Source: Marinovum sp048263515 | GTDB lineage: Bacteria > Pseudomonadota > Alphaproteobacteria > Rhodobacterales > Rhodobacteraceae | Length of the DNA stretch: 64,000 nucleotides | Assembly (NCBI RefSeq): GCF_048263515.1 | Contig: NZ_JBLXEC010000015.1 | Location: 42,784 to 106,783 of the forward strand | Direction: 5' to 3' | Shown: in pieces, positions 61,792-64,000 of the stretch | Layout of the letters: every line of letters begins with the position of its first letter | Position numbering within the stretch: the stretch's first letter is position 1 | The notes under the pieces: generated by a model | The model's database searches: none | Told to the model about the DNA's origin: nothing | The model's input: only the letters and a program-made list of their open reading frames with translations | Program-made: the position numbers and the translations under genes

Positions 61792-61951
61792 GTCAAATGC
61801 GCCTTTCCATGAATTTTCCGCGTCAGCTTCCCTTGGCCGCAGGATGAGGTCAAGAGGCAGGCCGGCATGGGCAGAGCATAGCCTATTGCTGGATTAATGC
61901 CCATCGAGCCGCTACCAAAGATCCGCAGGCCGGCCACAGGCGGAGGAAAGC

Positions 61952-62710
61952 ATGGCGGAGAGTTTCAGCGGAAAATGTATAATGATCACAGGCGCCAGCC
62001 GCGGCATCGGCGCCGCCGCAGCGCGTGAATTCGCGCGCGAGGGGGCAAATGTCGTGCTTGTCGCCCGCAGCGAGGAAAGCGTGGCCGACCTCGCCGGAGA
62101 GATCGGCGACCGGGCGCTGGCGGTGCCCTGCGACGTCAGCCGCTACTGGGAGGTCGAGAAAGCGGTGCAGGTCTCGGTCGAGACATTCGGCCGACTCGAT
62201 GTGCTGATCGGCAATGCCGGCGTGATCGAGCCGATCTCGCTGCTGGCCGGCTCCGATCCCGAAGGCTGGGGCCACGCGATCGACATCAACCTCAAGGGCG
62301 TCTACCACGGCATGCGCGCGGCGATGCCGGTGATGATCTCTCAGGGTGGCGGCACGATTGTCACCATCTCGTCCGGTGCGGCGCACGGCCCGGTCGAGGC
62401 CTGGAGCCACTATTGCGCCTCCAAGGCAGGCGCCGCGATGCTGACCCGCTGCGCCGACAAGGAGGGCCGCGATCAGGGCATCCGCGCCATGGGCCTTTCG
62501 CCGGGCACGGTGGCGACCCAGATGCAGCGCGAGATCAAGTCGAGCGGCATCAACCCGGTCAGCCAGCTCGACTGGTCCGATCACATCCCGCCGGAATGGG
62601 TGGCGCAGGCGCTGCTCTGGATGTGCGGACCCGAGGGCGACGCGCATCTGGGCGAGGAGCTGTCCCTGCGCGACGAGAGCTGGCGGCGGCAGCTGGGGCT
62701 GATCGCATGA
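61952..62710 (+). CDS. short-chain dehydrogenase/reductase
   Basis: 252-residue classical SDR: TGASRGIGAAAAREF (NAD(P) binding), GNAGVIEPISLL, TISSGAAHGPVEAW (catalytic Ser) and YCASKAGAAML (Tyr-x3-Lys). An alcohol/ketone oxidoreductase of unknown substrate. Overlaps the enoyl-CoA hydratase-like gene by ATGA, so the two may serve a common acyl-CoA route. Confidence 0.92.
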   Translation: MAESFSGKCIMITGASRGIGAAAAREFAREGANVVLVARSEESVADLAGEIGDRALAVPCDVSRYWEVEKAVQVSVETFGRLDVLIGNAGVIEPISLLAGSDPEGWGHAIDINLKGVYHGMRAAMPVMISQGGGTIVTISSGAAHGPVEAWSHYCASKAGAAMLTRCADKEGRDQGIRAMGLSPGTVATQMQREIKSSGINPVSQLDWSDHIPPEWVAQALLWMCGPEGDAHLGEELSLRDESWRRQLGLIA

Positions 62711-63321
62711 TCGATCTCTCGCGCGACGGCGGGCTCTGGGTGGTGACGATCAACCGCCCGGACAAGGCCAATTCGCTGACGCCCGAGATGCTCGAGCGGC
62801 TGGTCGAGATCGCCGGCGAGGCGCAAGAGGCGCAGGTGCTGGTGCTGACCGGCGCCGGCACGGTGTTCTCGGCCGGGGCCGACCTCGAGGCGGCCAAGGC
62901 CGGCCTTGCCACCTCGGACGTCTGGGAGCGTCTGTCGGGCGCCATCGCGGCGCTGCCGGGGCTGACGATCGCGGCGCTGAACGGCACCCTGGCGGGGGGC
63001 GCCTTCGGCATGGCGGTGGCCTGCGACATGCGGATCGCGGTGCCGGAGGCGAAGTTTTTCTACCCGGTGATGAAGCTCGGCTACCTGCCGCAGCCCTCCG
63101 ATCCCGGCCGCCTCGCGGCTTTGGTGGGTCCGGCGCGCGCCAAGCTGGTGCTGATGGGCGGAGCAAAGCTCAGCGCCGAAGAGGCGCTGCGCTTCGGCCT
63201 GGTCGAGCGGCTGGTGCCGCGCGAGGAGCTGATGGCGGCAGTGCGGGAGCTGGCCGGCGATACTCTGGCGGCGACGCCGGAGATTGCCCGGGGGATCAAG
63301 GCGCTCTGTCGGGCGGGGTGA
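62707..63321 (+). CDS. enoyl-CoA hydratase/isomerase family protein
   Basis: 204 residues, shorter than the usual about 255 because the C-terminal helices are reduced. VVTINRPDKANSLTPEMLE, the oxyanion-hole segment FSAGADLEAAKAG, a second oxyanion strand LAGGAFGMAVACDMRIA and GYLPQPSDPGRLAALVG are visible. The usual catalytic Glu positions cannot be confirmed, so it may be an isomerase or other crotonase-fold enzyme. Coupled to the upstream SDR. Confidence 0.88.
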   Translation: MIDLSRDGGLWVVTINRPDKANSLTPEMLERLVEIAGEAQEAQVLVLTGAGTVFSAGADLEAAKAGLATSDVWERLSGAIAALPGLTIAALNGTLAGGAFGMAVACDMRIAVPEAKFFYPVMKLGYLPQPSDPGRLAALVGPARAKLVLMGGAKLSAEEALRFGLVERLVPREELMAAVRELAGDTLAATPEIARGIKALCRAG

Positions 63322-63385
63322 GAGGATGCGCCATGCCCCTCCGGCCTCTGCGCCCGAAGCGCCATTGCGGTGCTGGGTTGGCCGG

Positions 63386-63410
63386 GAGGTCCCGGGTCAG
63401 GCCCGGGACG
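63386..63410. repeat. GTCCCGGG palindromic repeat, copy 1
   Basis: Arms GTCCCGGG (63389-63396) / CCCGGGAC (63402-63409) with TCAGG between. The flank GGGTTGGCCG is shared with copy 2. Confidence 0.75.
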
Positions 63411-63495
63411 TGGGGGACGTAACTCACCACGCCGCCCCCGCCCCCGAGCCGGGGCCTCTGTAGAAGCGACCCGGGTGTACGGTTGGGTTGGCCGC

Positions 63496-63520
63496 GAGGT
63501 CCCGGGGGCGAGCCCGGGAC
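63496..63520. repeat. GTCCCGGG palindromic repeat, copy 2
   Basis: Arms GTCCCGGG (63499-63506) / CCCGGGAC (63513-63520), 6-bp centre. About 40 bp including the flanks matches copy 1. Confidence 0.75.
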
Positions 63521-63559
63521 GTTGGGTCAAACTTGCCCTACGCCACTCTGACGCCCCAT

Positions 63560-63726
63560 GCGCGTTAACAGCGGCCAAAGGCCGCCGCGCATCGCCGGGC
63601 CGCCCACCGGCACGGCGATTTGGCTGACCCGGGCGTATCGTTCGGATCATCTTCGGATATGGGAGGGATAAAGCGCTGTCGAACCAGGGTCGGATCGCCG
63701 CACCGCGGCCCGTCGAAGCGCGGCCT
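63560..63726 (+). repeat. convergent-junction repeat, copy 11 (short form)
   Basis: 167-bp member with clean start and middle; the 3' arm is slightly degraded (GCGGCCCGTCGAAGCG). Lies between the enoyl-CoA hydratase gene and the convergent tuf gene, upstream of the true tuf terminator in plus coordinates. Confidence 0.88.
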
Positions 63727-63764
63727 CGTTGAGGCACGGCCCTGCCAAAACGTATCACACAAAG

Positions 63765-63789
63765 AAAAAGGGCCGGTAAATACCGGCCC
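63765..63789 (-). terminator. intrinsic terminator of tuf
   Basis: Arms GGGCCGGTA / TACCGGCCC (63770-63778, 63781-63789) with a 2-nt gap; on the minus strand five T follow, and on the plus strand TTT. Located about 110 bp after the tuf stop. Confidence 0.85.
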
Positions 63790-63805
63790 TTTCCATCTCG
63801 GCTGC

Positions 63806-63830
63806 GAGGTCCCGGATCAGGTCCGGGACG
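63806..63830. repeat. GTCCCGGA palindromic repeat, copy 3
   Basis: Arms GTCCCGGA (63809-63816) / TCCGGGAC (63822-63829): one base pair differs from copies 1-2 but pairing is kept. It lies inside the tuf 3' untranslated region. Confidence 0.7.
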
Positions 63831-63838
63831 CCGCCAGC

Positions 63839-63860
63839 TTACTCGATGATCTTCGACACG
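63839..63860 (-). pseudogene. remnant of a second tuf 3' end
   Basis: On the minus strand it reads CGTGTCGAAGATCATCGAG then TAA, i.e. the last EF-Tu codons (VSKIIE) with a different stop. It repeats the tuf end at 63901-63922 exactly apart from the stop codon, offset by 62 bp. Confidence 0.6.
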
Positions 63861-63900
63861 CTGATGTGGCGCGTCTCGGGATCACCAAGCGATCTGTCGA

Positions 63901-64000
63901 TCACTCGATGATCTTCGACACGACGCCCGAACCGACGGTGCGGCCGCCTTCGCGGATGGCGAAGCGCAGGCTTTCTTCCATCGCGATCGGGGCGATCAGC
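63901..64000 (-). CDS. tuf: elongation factor Tu, C-terminal end (5' part beyond window)
   Basis: The last 32 codons read LIAPIAMEESLRFAIREGGR then TVGSGVVSKIIE and TGA: the EF-Tu C-terminus (domain 3, GGRTVG.GVVSKIIE). EF-Tu brings aminoacyl-tRNA to the ribosome. Followed by a short duplicate of its own end and an intrinsic terminator. Confidence 0.95.
   Translation of the reverse strand, partial: LIAPIAMEESLRFAIREGGRTVGSGVVSKIIE

Overview
The window is a GC-rich chromosomal segment of an alphaproteobacterium, most likely a member of the Rhodobacterales (Roseobacter/Rhodobacter group). This rests on gene order typical of that group (rpoZ-rsh-DUF2062-pdxJ-acpS ... lepB-rnc-era-DUF1491-recO; lptC-lptA-lptB-hpf-ptsN), on families common there (DUF2125, DUF1491, YtoQ, Hint_2), and on an alphaproteobacterial-type RpoH promoter in front of dnaK. 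No rRNA, tRNA, CRISPR array, prophage or transposase gene was found. Coding density is high and most genes are housekeeping.

Layout. 0-7.8 kb: ispH (3' end cut by the window), a small cytochrome c, a YqaA-type membrane protein, a NYN nuclease-like protein, folK, then rpoZ, the ppGpp synthetase/hydrolase rsh, a DUF2062 protein, pdxJ and acpS. 8.1-9.6 kb: a choline sulfatase (betC) on the opposite strand, lying between acpS and lepB. 9.7-14.4 kb: lepB-rnc, era, DUF1491, recO. 14.6-19.7 kb: two META-domain proteins, pgsA-moaD-moaE, YdeI-like, mscL, ytoQ and an ExoY-like sugar transferase. After an 0.9-kb gene-poor stretch come rnd-like, lptC-lptA-lptB, hpf and ptsN (20.6-24.5 kb).

24.5-33.9 kb is a compact eight-gene minus-strand operon: cysQ, a GT2, galU, galE, a GT4-like enzyme, another GT2, a GT14-like branching enzyme and a two-part sulfotransferase. 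The gene set suggests a sulfated surface polysaccharide: GalU/GalE supply UDP-hexoses, the transferases build the chain, the sulfotransferase uses PAPS, and CysQ clears the PAP by-product. A KpsM-like export permease starts divergently next to it.

34.9-46.6 kb: radC, a DUF305/glutaredoxin-membrane protein pair, dnaK-dnaJ, alkB, rnr and dapE-GNAT-DUF2064. 46.9-56.4 kb: a degenerate Hint protein, a glutamate-receptor-like channel, dapD, a LOG-family protein, an unaccompanied molybdenum hydroxylase large subunit overlapped by a DUF2235 hydrolase, and a CoA-binding protein. 56.4-64 kb: an inositol-monophosphatase-family enzyme, pmbA, osmC, tetR, DUF2125, an SDR/enoyl-CoA hydratase pair and the 3' end of tuf.

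The most striking non-coding feature is a family of structured intergenic repeats, 11 copies at six loci. Every locus lies between two convergent genes, and every copy has the same orientation. Two sequence subfamilies keep the same long inverted-repeat arms through paired changes, and a small hairpin module is present or absent at one fixed site. I do not recognise it as a named family.
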